In this document: piece after piece, positions 1-8,984 of the stretch
Layout: every line of letters begins with the position of its first letter
Numbering within the stretch: the stretch's first letter is position 1
Assembly: GCA_025454175.1 (NCBI GenBank)
Contig: JALOOX010000059.1
Location: 1 to 43,746, forward strand
Length of the DNA: 43,746 nucleotides
Source of the DNA: Syntrophobacteraceae bacterium
GTDB lineage: Bacteria > Desulfobacterota > Syntrophobacteria > Syntrophobacterales > Syntrophobacteraceae
Reading direction: 5' to 3'
Position numbers and translations under genes: made by a program
The notes under the pieces: model-generated
What the model saw: only the letters and a program-made list of their open reading frames with translations
Database searches by the model: none
What the model was told of the DNA's origin: nothing

Positions 1-87
1 CGGCTTGAAGAATGCCGGGAGAAGCTTCGCCGGAATGGAGACCAGAGCGATTCATGGTAAAAACAGCATCCATCGGCACCATCGGTT

Positions 88-178
88 CGTCATCCCCGCA
101 GGTTCTTGGCGGGGATCCAGTGGCCTGCAATCCCACAAAAAGACACTGGATTCCCGCCAGAAGCGCGCGGGAATGACG
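88..178. repeat. REP-like dispersed palindrome
   Basis: Outer arms CGTCATCCCCGC (88-99) and GCGGGAATGACG (167-178) are complementary with one mismatch. A second nested pair, 108-122 and 144-158, is complementary over 15 bases with one mismatch. The whole can fold into one long cruciform. The pattern (cgtcatcccc...ggatccagtg...cactggattcccg) resembles dispersed intergenic palindromes common in proteobacterial genomes; that resemblance is from memory. An open frame crosses it but reads only repeat-derived residues. Confidence 0.75.
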
Positions 179-420
179 TTCCTCCGCCGGTACCGCCGGA
201 TGATTACCAGTTGCCCCTCGCCTGAGTCAACGACATGCGCAATGGGTCGTGGGCGGAGAACCTGGATCGGCCCATGCGCCTTCATTCACGGCCCGGAAAA
301 ACTGGCATAAAACCTGAAAATATTCGTTTCACAGATTGTATTTAGACTGCGGGAACCTTATATTGAATATATGCTTGCAGTTAGAGCGGTTCGTACAGGT
401 TGTGAAAAAGGAGTGGGGCT

Positions 421-684
421 ATGAAGATACGGTATTGTAAGAAGTATGAAAAGTATGTGAGTCAGCAACATTGCGAATTTTTTAACGAAGGTAAGGGCTG
501 CGAGTACTACAGTGCCGCCAGTTGGAGCAGCATCAAAGACCTGCTGCGGGACGAGAACCGCCCCAAGTGGGAAGTGGATGCGGTCATCAAGCCTTTCATG
601 TGTAACCTTTTGGGTCGAGATTACCTCAACCAGCTGAGCCGCATGAAACGTTCTCGAAGACGTCCCGCGTCAGCCCGCTGGTGA
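421..684 (+). CDS. small Cys-containing hypothetical protein
   Basis: An 87-residue protein of unrecognised family. The start is supported by an AAAGGAG-type ribosome site at about 407-413, seven bases before the ATG. Four cysteines occur at residues 6, 18, 27 and 61, the first three in a C-x11-C-x8-C arrangement in a Lys/Tyr-rich segment, which could bind a metal or form disulfides. The C-terminus is strongly basic (KRSRRRPASARW). No signal peptide or membrane segment is visible. It stands alone, with more than 590 bases of non-coding sequence after it. The good ribosome site argues that it is a real gene, but nothing in the context suggests a function. Confidence 0.6.
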   Translation: MKIRYCKKYEKYVSQQHCEFFNEGKGCEYYSAASWSSIKDLLRDENRPKWEVDAVIKPFMCNLLGRDYLNQLSRMKRSRRRPASARW

Positions 685-1031
685 TGCTTCTGCTGTCCGA
701 AGTCCTCATTTTCATTCCTTCTTCCGGGATCAGGTGATCATGCCTTTCCACCGGTCGCGGGCGACACTCGGCCTGATCGCTGCGCGCTATCCCCTCATTG
801 ATGTTTTTCCCCATTAACGCTAGATTCCGTCAAGGTCTTCCATTCCATTCCATGATGGACTCCTGTTGAAGGCTTGAAGGGATTCATTCCGGCGGTTTTC
901 TGCCTGGTAAGGAACGAAAGCACTGCCGTTTGAGGAGGCTGGCCGGACCATTGTTTCCGGCCTTGCCCTTCACAATGGTTGACTCGCCAAAGCCGCCTGC
1001 GGTAAGAGGAGCTTTCGGTCAGTTGAGCCCG

Positions 1032-1197
1032 CCCCCTGTCCGTACGTCCGCCGTCGCGGGGGGCAATGCTGTTGAATGAAGCCAGGGACAGGGGGAGTGG
1101 GAAGCACGGGGATGCGGAGAATCTCTCCATCTCACAATCACCGTGTCGCCCCGTCACTCCCTCTGCACGCCCAGGCAGCTTGAATTCAACAGCATTG
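1032..1197. repeat. nested inverted repeats in the 685-1278 intergenic stretch
   Basis: The stretch 685-1278 has no convincing gene; the open frames in it have no ribosome site or recognisable product. It holds a perfect 14-base inverted repeat, CAATGCTGTTGAAT at 1064-1077 and its complement at 1184-1197. A perfect 10-base pair, CCCCCTGTCC at 1032-1041 and its complement at 1087-1096, overlaps it. Both long arms border GCGGGGGG-type runs. This could be a MITE remnant or a folded leader of the biotin carboxylase gene at 1279. Confidence 0.5.
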
Positions 1198-1278
1198 CGG
1201 GGGGAGAGACGGGGACCGAGGAGCGGCTCTGTGGGGGAAGGATTGCTGTTGGCTGCACATCTAGGGTGGGCGTGACGT

Positions 1279-2721
1279 ATGTTCAAGAAACTGCTGGTTG
1301 CCAATCGAGGCGAAATCGCCATTCGCATCATCCGCTCGGCTCAGGAGCTGGGGATCAAGACCGTTGCCATTTATGAGGAGACCGACAAGACCGCCATGCA
1401 CATCATGAGGGCGGACGAGGCGATCTGCATCGGGACGGGTCCCCGAAAGGATTATCTCAGCATCGACCGTATCATCCAGGCGGCGCTGCGGACCAAGGCC
1501 GAAGCCATCCATCCGGGCTACGGCTTCCTTGCGGAGAACCCAAATTTTTCAAAGGAATGCACCGAAGCCGGCCTTGTTTTCGTGGGGCCGCCGCCCCAGG
1601 TCATCATCGACATGGGAGACAAGGTCATCGCGCGTCGGGTCATGACCGAAGCCGGCATCCCCTGTATTCCGGGAAGCGGAATCCTCGACTCCGACGAAGC
1701 CGGAGAGAAGCAGGCCATAGCCTTCGCCGAGAAATACGGTTTTCCCATCATGGTGAAAGCGGTGGCTGGAGGCGGGGGGCGGGGCATCCGAGCCACCCAG
1801 AGCATTGACGAGCTGATCAAGGGGCTTCGACTGGCCCGTTCCGAGGCGAGGATGGCGTTCGGACGGGATGATATCTATCTCGAAAAGGGACTGGAGCGCC
1901 CGCGCCATGTGGAGGTCCAGATTCTGGCCGACCATTTCGGCCATTATATCCACCTTGGAACTCGGAACTGTTCCATACAGCGGCGTCACCAGAAGATGGT
2001 GGAGATCGCTCCCGCCTCTCTTCCGCCCCTGGTCAACGAGCGCATCTGCCAGGAGGCCGTTCGTGCGGCCCGGGCCAGCAGCTATGTCAACGCGGGCACC
2101 GTGGAGTTCCTCCTGGACGCCCAGGACAACTACTATTTCCTCGAGGTGAACACGCGCATCCAGGTGGAGCACACGGTGACCGAAATGATCACGGGCATCG
2201 ACATTGTCCGCGAGCAGATCAGGATCGCCGCTGGAGAGCCGATATCGTTCTCCCAGCAGGAGGTTCAGTTTCGGGGGACCGCCATCGAGCTGCGGATCAC
2301 CGCCGAGGATCCCAAGAGCAATTTCATGGCAAGCCCGGGGCTCATCGAGGTCTACCAGTCGCCGGGAGGCCACGGGACCCGCCTTGACGGAGCCATATAC
2401 CAGGGTTACGAGATTCCGCGCTACTACGATTCCATGCTGGTGAAGCTCACCGTTTACGGCTTCACCTGGCTCGAGGCCGTGGATCGACTCCGCAGGACAC
2501 TCGACGGGTTCATCCTGACCGGGGTCAAAACGACCGTCCCTTTCTACAAGCAGATCGTCAACGATCCGGACTTCATAGGGCAGCGTTTTGACACCTCCTA
2601 CATCGAGACTCATCCGCATCTGCTGGAATACCAGGAGGAGACCGGTGAGATGGAGAAGCTGGCGCGGCTCATCGCGGAAATCAATGCCCACGGCTTCAAC
2701 CCATATGCGGAATCCCTCTGA
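1279..2721 (+). CDS. biotin carboxylase (acetyl-CoA/pyruvate carboxylase subunit A type)
   Basis: ATP-dependent carboxylation of protein-bound biotin, the first half-reaction of biotin-dependent carboxylases; cytosolic. The 480 residues hold a biotin carboxylase N-domain (about 1-110), an ATP-grasp domain (about 115-330) and the C-domain (about 335-445). Visible family residues: K160, the glycine loop AGGGGRG (162-168), H210, Q234 and K239 in CSIQRRHQK, E276, E289, N291 and R293 in the EVNTRIQVEHTVTE segment. No biotinyl domain is present. A carboxyltransferase-like gene follows after 44 bases, which suggests a two-gene unit acting on pyruvate or another acyl substrate, but the biotin carrier must come from elsewhere. 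The ribosome site is weak (GGGTGGG). It could equally serve acetyl-CoA carboxylase as AccC; the 5S-like neighbour favours a pyruvate-carboxylase-like role. Confidence 0.93.
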   Translation: MFKKLLVANRGEIAIRIIRSAQELGIKTVAIYEETDKTAMHIMRADEAICIGTGPRKDYLSIDRIIQAALRTKAEAIHPGYGFLAENPNFSKECTEAGLVFVGPPPQVIIDMGDKVIARRVMTEAGIPCIPGSGILDSDEAGEKQAIAFAEKYGFPIMVKAVAGGGGRGIRATQSIDELIKGLRLARSEARMAFGRDDIYLEKGLERPRHVEVQILADHFGHYIHLGTRNCSIQRRHQKMVEIAPASLPPLVNERICQEAVRAARASSYVNAGTVEFLLDAQDNYYFLEVNTRIQVEHTVTEMITGIDIVREQIRIAAGEPISFSQQEVQFRGTAIELRITAEDPKSNFMASPGLIEVYQSPGGHGTRLDGAIYQGYEIPRYYDSMLVKLTVYGFTWLEAVDRLRRTLDGFILTGVKTTVPFYKQIVNDPDFIGQRFDTSYIETHPHLLEYQEETGEMEKLARLIAEINAHGFNPYAESL

Positions 2722-2765
2722 CCTCCAGATGTCGGGGTGTGGTTTTAATTGAAGGAGAATGCTTC

Positions 2766-4418
2766 ATGAACGAACTGGAACGTCCAGCCCCGCAGTCCAC
2801 GAGCGCCGAGATACTGGAATTCGTTCGGAAAAGTCCGGGCTATTTCCTGACCAACAATGAGCGGGATGTTTCGCAGTCCGATTTCAACGGCCGCATCATG
2901 CCTCAGACGACCCTTCGGGTGGCGCCCTACCGGGACGAGACCGGGTATTTTGCCTTCGAGATCTCGGGCGGAGCCTCGGTCCACGTCGACCTCATGCGCA
3001 AGCAGATCAACCCGTTCGAGAAGCTGAGGCTGGTTCGGAAGGCCATGCCCCGCACCCTGCTCCAGACCGTGTGCCGGGGGAGGAATCTTTTTGGGTACCG
3101 GCCTTATCCCGACAACGTGATTCGGCTGACGGTCCGCTTGTTTTCCCGCTACATCGACGTATGGCGCATTTACGATTTCCTGAATCATGTTCCAAACCTG
3201 GAGCTGGTGGCCGAGGAGGTGCGGAGGGCGGGCAAGGTTCTCATGCCCTGCATTTGTTTCAACACCGGCGCGGGCCACACGGACGATTTCTATGTCCGGA
3301 AGGTGGAGGAAATCATCCAGGCCCTGGGTGAGGACATTATCCTGGGGATCAAGAACCATTCCGCCGTCGGTTCTCCCCAGAGGATTGCCTCGCTGGTTCG
3401 CGCGATTCGGGACCGGTTTCCCGACCTCCTTCTCGAATACCATGGACACAATACCGATGGGAATGACTTGGGCAGGATGGTCTCGGCTGCCCTCGAGGGG
3501 GTGAAGATCATCGAGGTGTCCGACCATGGCTTCGGGGGGATTTACAGCCAGGCGCCGGCTCTCAGCTTCATCCAGATCCTGCACGATTACGGCATGCAGT
3601 CCCCCGGCCTCAAGATCCAGCCCCTGGTGGACACCTCGGACATCCTGCGGCGCGAGCGCAGGCTCTACGAGCGGTTCGAAAGCCCTTACCGCGGGTTTGA
3701 TCCCACGGTGAAACGTCACAAGCTGACGGGCGGCGCCGCCAGCATGGCCTTCGAGCAGGCTGAAAAACTGGGTTTGCTCGAGCGCATCCACGAGGTTTTC
3801 GCCGAGCTCGTGCAGGTGAACCGGGAGATGGGCAACATCTGGTCCGTCACTCCGGGAAGCCAGATCCTTTGGACCACGGCGGTCAACAACGTTCTGCACG
3901 GCCGCTACGAAAAACCTTCGGACGACCTGAAGCGGCTGCTGCTGGGCCGGTACGGTCCGTTTCCGTTTTACGAGCCCCAGGAGTGGATTTACCAGAAGGT
4001 CCTGGAGAGCAATCGGACCGACGGCAAGCGATGGTACCAGATCCTTTCCGACGAGGCCGGGATCCAGAAGCTTCCGGACGAGGACCTCGATGCCCGAAGG
4101 GCATTCCTGGAGGGTGAGCTCAAGCGGCATGTTTCGGACGAGGAGCTGTGCCTCTATCTCCAGTTCCCCCGGGATGCCCTGGAGTATTTCCGTTTCGAGG
4201 ATCGTTTCGGAAAGACATGGCTGCTGCCTCCAGACGTCTGGTTCAACAGGAAGGGGTTTGCGGATGGGACCCGCATTTCCTTCCCGGATTACGAGGGCAA
4301 GACGCACCACATCGATGTGGTCTCGACGCGGAGATCGGGTGATATCGTCCACACCTCTCTCCTGGTGGACTACCGTTTCCAGACGATCACAACGCCCGCG
4401 CGCTCCAGGGCATCCTGA
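2766..4418 (+). CDS. carboxyltransferase subunit, transcarboxylase 5S/pyruvate carboxylase-like, lacking a biotinyl domain
   Basis: The ATG at 2766 is preferred over an in-frame GTG at 2739 because GAAGGAG (2751-2757) sits nine bases before it. The 550 residues match an HMGL-like/DRE-TIM barrel followed by the conserved carboxylase domain. Metal-ligand positions known from transcarboxylase 5S (Asp23, Lys184, His215, His217) appear as D34 in NERDVSQSD, K196 in LGIKNHSAVG and H226/H228 in YHGHNTDG. The flanking motifs are unusual: KNHSAVG replaces the common KDMAG. The protein ends just where the biotinyl domain would begin in a full pyruvate carboxylase; there is no MKM motif. It may be a divergent pyruvate/oxaloacetate carboxyltransferase working with the upstream biotin carboxylase, or an enzyme with a changed substrate. 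Confidence 0.85.
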   Translation: MNELERPAPQSTSAEILEFVRKSPGYFLTNNERDVSQSDFNGRIMPQTTLRVAPYRDETGYFAFEISGGASVHVDLMRKQINPFEKLRLVRKAMPRTLLQTVCRGRNLFGYRPYPDNVIRLTVRLFSRYIDVWRIYDFLNHVPNLELVAEEVRRAGKVLMPCICFNTGAGHTDDFYVRKVEEIIQALGEDIILGIKNHSAVGSPQRIASLVRAIRDRFPDLLLEYHGHNTDGNDLGRMVSAALEGVKIIEVSDHGFGGIYSQAPALSFIQILHDYGMQSPGLKIQPLVDTSDILRRERRLYERFESPYRGFDPTVKRHKLTGGAASMAFEQAEKLGLLERIHEVFAELVQVNREMGNIWSVTPGSQILWTTAVNNVLHGRYEKPSDDLKRLLLGRYGPFPFYEPQEWIYQKVLESNRTDGKRWYQILSDEAGIQKLPDEDLDARRAFLEGELKRHVSDEELCLYLQFPRDALEYFRFEDRFGKTWLLPPDVWFNRKGFADGTRISFPDYEGKTHHIDVVSTRRSGDIVHTSLLVDYRFQTITTPARSRAS

Positions 4419-4527
4419 TGCCCGAGTCACCGGGGATTTTCCTCTGTTCGAATCCACCCATGCCGATGGCCGGATGCCGGGCGCCGATGGCCCGTTGTCC
4501 GGCCATCCCGCCGAAAGCCGCCTTATC

Positions 4528-5415
4528 ATGGATGACGGTTGGGTCGACCGATTTCTGGAGCACCTCCTGTTGGAACGGGGGCTGAGCGCCAACACGCTGA
4601 CCGCCTACGCCTCCGACCTGCGTGACGTGAGCCGGGGTCTTGCCCGCCTGGGCCGCACCCGTTGGGACGAGGTGAGTCGGGAAGATCTCCAGGGCTGCCT
4701 TGACGGGGGTGACCGGGAGATGGCTCCGAGGAGCCGCGCGCGCAAACTGGCGACGATCCGCTCGTTTTTCAAATATTTGATGGGTTGTGGCCTGATCACG
4801 GAGAATCCGGGCTCCCGGCTGCGGTTTCCCAGGGTGAGCCTCAAGCTGCCGAGGGTTCTCAACTCCTCCGAGGTGGAGGCACTGCTTCGGCAGCCGGATG
4901 TGCGCGTGCCCCTCGGTCTTCGGGATAAGGCCATGCTCGAGCTCATGTATGCCACGGGTGTCCGGGTGAGCGAGCTCACCAGCCTTCAGCTCGGCCAGGT
5001 GCACCTGACGCCGGGCTACCTGGTGGTCCTCGGCAAGGGAGACAAGGAGCGGCTGACTCCCATGGGAGAGTATGCGGCGGATGCGCTGCGGGCTTATCTT
5101 GAGTGGGGACGTCCCCGGTTGCTCGGGAAAGCCGGGCCGTCCGAGGTCTTCCTCAATCACCGGGGCCGGTCGCTCAGCCGCCAGGGGTTCTGGAAGCTGA
5201 TCAAGCATTACGCCGTCCAGGCGGGCATTCGACAGAATCTGACGCCTCACATGCTGCGCCATTCCTTCGCGACCCACCTGCTCGAGAACGGAGCCGACCT
5301 GCGCACGGTTCAGGCCCTGCTCGGCCACGTGGATATTTCGACCACTCAGATTTACACTCATGTGGCGCGCGCCCGGTTGAAGGAAATCCACCAGAAGCAC
5401 CACCCGAGGCCGTGA
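4528..5415 (+). CDS. tyrosine recombinase, XerC/XerD type
   Basis: Site-specific recombinase of the family that resolves chromosome dimers at dif. The open frame extends upstream, but starting at the ATG at 4528 gives 295 residues, the normal Xer length; an ATG at 4474 is possible. An N-terminal SAM-like core-binding domain (about 1-90) precedes the catalytic domain. All catalytic residues are visible: R146 (GVRVSEL), K170 (LGKGDKER), H241 and R244 (HMLRHSFATHLL), H267 (LLGHVDIS) and nucleophile Y276 (TTQIYTHV). No mobile-element context is seen, so a housekeeping role is likelier than a phage integrase. XerC and XerD cannot be separated by eye here. Confidence 0.93.
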   Translation: MDDGWVDRFLEHLLLERGLSANTLTAYASDLRDVSRGLARLGRTRWDEVSREDLQGCLDGGDREMAPRSRARKLATIRSFFKYLMGCGLITENPGSRLRFPRVSLKLPRVLNSSEVEALLRQPDVRVPLGLRDKAMLELMYATGVRVSELTSLQLGQVHLTPGYLVVLGKGDKERLTPMGEYAADALRAYLEWGRPRLLGKAGPSEVFLNHRGRSLSRQGFWKLIKHYAVQAGIRQNLTPHMLRHSFATHLLENGADLRTVQALLGHVDISTTQIYTHVARARLKEIHQKHHPRP

Positions 5416-5493
5416 AGCGGCGGCCGGGGGTGACATCGGCGATTCCTTGACCCCTTCGTTGGCTTTGCCTCCGGATTCAGGATCTTCGAAAAC

Positions 5494-8172
5494 ATGGAAG
5501 TGATCACGACTCACATCAATGCCGACTTCGACGCCATGGCTTCCATGATTGCCGCCAAGAAGCTTTACCCGGAGGCCCTGCTCGTCTTTTCGGGGTCCCA
5601 GGAGAAGACGCTCCGAAATTTCTTCGTGAAGTCCACCATGTATCTCTATGACTTCAAGCGGCTCCGGGACCTGGACCTCGACCAGGTGACGCGGCTCATT
5701 CTGGTGGACACGCGGCAGTGGTCGCGAATCGGCAGGTTCGATGAGATCGTCCGAAAGCCCGGAATGGAGGTCCATGTCTTCGATCATCATCCGGAATCCG
5801 AGGATGATATCCAGCCGAGCCGGCTCTTCTACAAAGCCGTGGGAGCCTGCGTGACGATTCTGACGGAGATCATCCGCGAGCGGAAGATCGAGATCACGCC
5901 GGAGGAGGCCACCATTTTGAGCCTTGGCCTCTACGAGGACACCGGCTCTTTCACGTTCAACTCGACCACGGCGGAGGACTTCGAAGCCGCGGCCTTCCTG
6001 AGGAGGCAGGGGGCGGATCTGAATTTCGTGTCCGACATGGTCACTCCGGAGATGACTCCCGAGCAGGTCACGCTCCTGAACGACATGATCCATTCAGCCA
6101 GGACGTTCAGCATCCACGGCATCGAGGTGTGCGTGGCGACGGTGTCCATCGACCGCTATGTGGGGGACTTTGCCGTTCTGGTGCATAAGTTCAAGGATAT
6201 CCACAACCTGAATGTGATGTTCGCACTGGCGCGCATGGACGACCGCGTCTACCTGGTGGCGCGGAGCCGCATCCCGGAGGTCAATGTCGGCCTGATCGCC
6301 ACGGAGTTCGGCGGAGGGGGGCATGCCACCGCGGCCTCCGCGTCGATCCGGGATTTGACCTTGATTCAGGTGGAGGATCGGCTGATCGAGATCCTGAGAA
6401 CCACCATCAAGCCTTTTCCCTCGGCGAAGCACCTGATGACGAGTCCCGTGATTTCGGTGGATGCCGACACTCCCATCGGCGAGGCCGCTCAGATCATGGT
6501 GCGCTACAACATCAACTCCATGCCCGTCATGGAGGAGGGCAGGATCATAGGATTGACCAACCGTCAGTTCCTCGAGAAAGCCGTGTTTCACGGGCTCGAG
6601 CATCAGGGGCTGCGGGAGTTTGTCAACCCTGATTTCGGCACGGTGGATCCTTACGCCAACCTTCTGGAGATTCAGACTTACCTGGTGGAGCATCAGCAGC
6701 GCATCCTTCCGGTGGTGGAGGATGGGAAAGCCATCGGGGTCATCACCCGGCGGGATCTCCTCAATTTCCTGGTCACGGACCGATCCGCGACGCCGCAGCC
6801 CCTGAATGGCCGGAGCAACGAGAGCGCTTCGCACTGGCCCAAGCGAAAGAGTGTTGCGGGGTTGATCTCGGAGCAGCTTCCGAGAGATATCATTCAGATT
6901 CTGAAGGATTTGGGGCGACTGGCCCAGGATCTCCAGTTCAAGGCCTACGCGGTGGGGGGCTTCGTGCGGGACCTGCTGCTGCGGCGGCCCAACCTGGATA
7001 TCGATGTCGTGGTCGAGGGAGACGGGATCGAGTTCGCCAAGGCTTTTTCCAGCATTCGGGAGGTCAAGGTCCGGTCCCACAAGAAGTTCAACACGGCGGT
7101 TTTGATCTTTCCCGACGGCCTGCGGGTGGACATCGCCACGGCCCGCTACGAGTATTACCAGTATCCGGCGGCGCTGCCCGTGGTTGAATTCGGATCGCTG
7201 AAAATGGATCTCTACCGGAGGGATTTCACCATCAACACCCTGTCCATCGATTTGGGCCCGGAGCATTTCGGGCAGCTCATCGATTTCTTCGGCGGGCAGC
7301 GGGATCTGAAGGAAAAGGCCATCCGTGTCCTGCACAACCTGAGCTTTGTGGAGGACCCCACGCGGATATTGAGGGCGCTTCGGTTCGAGCAGCGCTTCGG
7401 TTTTCGCATCGGCAAACAGACGGCCACCCTAATTCGAAGCGCCGTGCGCATGGGGCTGATCGAGAAGCTGGGCGGTTATCGGTTTTTTCATGAAATCCAG
7501 CTCATCTTGAAGGAGGACGATCCGCTGCCCGCCGTGCAGCGCATGGGGGAATACGGCGTTATGTCCGTCCTTTCCACCGCTGTCCGTTTCGACGCGCGGG
7601 TCGAGGCGGTTTACGGGCGGCTGAAGGAGAGCATGTTATGGTATCAGCTGAGCTTTCTGGAGGAGCCCCTGGAAAGATGGTGGGCCTATTTTCTCGCACT
7701 CTTCGTGGGACTGCCCGCCGAGGAGCTTTCCAGGGTCGCCGGTCGACTGGACCTCAACGAAGCGCTCAAGGGACGACTGCTGTGGGCCATCCGCCACGTG
7801 GAGGAAGTCCTGTGGGGGTTTTTCCAGTTGCCCGAATACCGGCCCAGTGATATCTATCGGGCACTCCAGCCTTTCAGGCCGGAGGAGCTGCTGTACATGA
7901 TGGCCAAGACCCAGCGGGATGAGGTGCGGCGGGCGATCAGCCATTACTTCCACCGCTACCGCCATGTCAGAACGGAATTGCGCGGTCAGGACCTCAAGGA
8001 AATGGGAATTCCGCCGGGCGCGATCTACCGGGAGATCCTGGATGATCTTCTGGATGCCAGACTGAACGGCGACATCAAGAATCGACAGGAAGAGGTGGCC
8101 AGGGTGCATACGCGGTACGGGCAGTTTCTCGCCAAGGGCGGAGGCGCGGTCGTGCCGATCCCGGCAGCCTGA
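5494..8172 (+). CDS. DHH-CBS-tRNA nucleotidyltransferase fusion (A-adding/CCA type)
   Basis: An 892-residue multidomain protein. Residues 1-310 form a DHH phosphoesterase with DHHA1 domain: H7, D11 and D13 (THINADFDA), D72 (VDTR) and DHH at 97-99. Two CBS domains occupy about 313-430. A class II nucleotidyltransferase head starts at about 480 with the motif VGGFVRDLLL and the acidic pair in LDIDVVV, followed by an RNA-binding tail. Proteins with this layout in deltaproteobacteria are usually called tRNA nucleotidyltransferase (A-adding); they repair or complete the CCA end of tRNA. The DHH part resembles oligoribonuclease/NrnA-like phosphodiesterases and the CBS pair probably senses adenylates; both roles are inferred. 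No strong ribosome site is visible. Confidence 0.9.
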   Translation: MEVITTHINADFDAMASMIAAKKLYPEALLVFSGSQEKTLRNFFVKSTMYLYDFKRLRDLDLDQVTRLILVDTRQWSRIGRFDEIVRKPGMEVHVFDHHPESEDDIQPSRLFYKAVGACVTILTEIIRERKIEITPEEATILSLGLYEDTGSFTFNSTTAEDFEAAAFLRRQGADLNFVSDMVTPEMTPEQVTLLNDMIHSARTFSIHGIEVCVATVSIDRYVGDFAVLVHKFKDIHNLNVMFALARMDDRVYLVARSRIPEVNVGLIATEFGGGGHATAASASIRDLTLIQVEDRLIEILRTTIKPFPSAKHLMTSPVISVDADTPIGEAAQIMVRYNINSMPVMEEGRIIGLTNRQFLEKAVFHGLEHQGLREFVNPDFGTVDPYANLLEIQTYLVEHQQRILPVVEDGKAIGVITRRDLLNFLVTDRSATPQPLNGRSNESASHWPKRKSVAGLISEQLPRDIIQILKDLGRLAQDLQFKAYAVGGFVRDLLLRRPNLDIDVVVEGDGIEFAKAFSSIREVKVRSHKKFNTAVLIFPDGLRVDIATARYEYYQYPAALPVVEFGSLKMDLYRRDFTINTLSIDLGPEHFGQLIDFFGGQRDLKEKAIRVLHNLSFVEDPTRILRALRFEQRFGFRIGKQTATLIRSAVRMGLIEKLGGYRFFHEIQLILKEDDPLPAVQRMGEYGVMSVLSTAVRFDARVEAVYGRLKESMLWYQLSFLEEPLERWWAYFLALFVGLPAEELSRVAGRLDLNEALKGRLLWAIRHVEEVLWGFFQLPEYRPSDIYRALQPFRPEELLYMMAKTQRDEVRRAISHYFHRYRHVRTELRGQDLKEMGIPPGAIYREILDDLLDARLNGDIKNRQEEVARVHTRYGQFLAKGGGAVVPIPAA

Positions 8173-8273
8173 ATCATGGTGCTGGTAAGCTTACAGGTCG
8201 ACGGCAACCGGGAATTTTGACGGGCGGCTTGCGCCGATGATGCCGGGTGCCGTCGTGAAGCCCTTGATAGTCC

Positions 8274-8945
8274 ATGGAGATTTTCGGTAATACAGTCACC
8301 AGGGCAGTGCTTTATGTTGTCCCGCTTCTTCTTGCCGTCATTGCCCATGAGGTGGCCCACGGGTGGGTGGCCGAGAAACGAGGGGATCCCACCGCGCGTC
8401 GGCTGGGACGGATCACCCTGAATCCCCTGGTGCACATAGACCCCGTGGGCACTCTGCTTCTGCCGGCGGTGCTCTTCCTCCTGAATGCTCCTTTTCTTTT
8501 CGGCTGGGCAAGGCCCGTGCCGGTGAATTCCGCCAATTTGAGGGGAGGCCGGGGGGACATGGCCCTGGTGGCGGCTGCCGGCCCCCTGGCGAACTTCCTC
8601 CTCGCGGCGCTCAGTGCCGGAGTCTACCGGTTTATTCTGTCAGGAATCCAGCCTGGTCGTGGTCCGGGGGAGGCCTGGCTCGGATGGATTGTGGAACCCC
8701 TCCTCAGGATGGCTGAGATCTCGGTGGAATTCAACCTGGTGCTCATGGTCATCAACCTGCTGCCCATCCCACCGCTGGATGGAGGCCGGGTGCTCATGGG
8801 CGTGGCGCCTTCGGCAATGGCGCGGACTCTGGAGCGCCTGGAAGGCTATGGGATGCTCATCGTGCTCATCCTCATCGGCACGAATATGTGGGGTGTCATC
8901 ATCTGGCCCGTACTGAATCTTTTCCTCGGCATCTTTCTCCGATAA
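8274..8945 (+). CDS. site-2 protease family (M50) membrane metalloprotease
   Basis: A 223-residue integral membrane protein with the zinc-binding motif HEVAH at residues 25-29 inside the first hydrophobic segment. The second family motif, NLLPIPPLDGG, which brings the third ligand (Asp), lies at about 162-172. Several further hydrophobic stretches fit an intramembrane protease of the short M50 type without a PDZ domain. These enzymes cleave transmembrane segments, but substrates of the short type are mostly unknown. The gene lies 101 bases after the tRNA nucleotidyltransferase gene and 39 bases before trpS, probably in the same transcription unit. Confidence 0.9.
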   Translation: MEIFGNTVTRAVLYVVPLLLAVIAHEVAHGWVAEKRGDPTARRLGRITLNPLVHIDPVGTLLLPAVLFLLNAPFLFGWARPVPVNSANLRGGRGDMALVAAAGPLANFLLAALSAGVYRFILSGIQPGRGPGEAWLGWIVEPLLRMAEISVEFNLVLMVINLLPIPPLDGGRVLMGVAPSAMARTLERLEGYGMLIVLILIGTNMWGVIIWPVLNLFLGIFLR

Positions 8946-8984
8946 TGGAACGAAGAACCTGAAGAACTCACAGGAGCTCACTGG

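Noticed and set aside
795..1331. 178-codon minus-strand frame upstream of the biotin carboxylase
   Set aside because: It runs through the inverted repeats and into the carboxylase gene and shows no protein-like pattern.
2745..4595. Long open frame on the minus strand opposite the carboxyltransferase gene
   Set aside because: It mirrors a gene with family motifs and a ribosome site; such frames arise from GC-rich third positions. The same holds for the long opposing frames at 4387-6093, 6094-7335 and 11188-13038.
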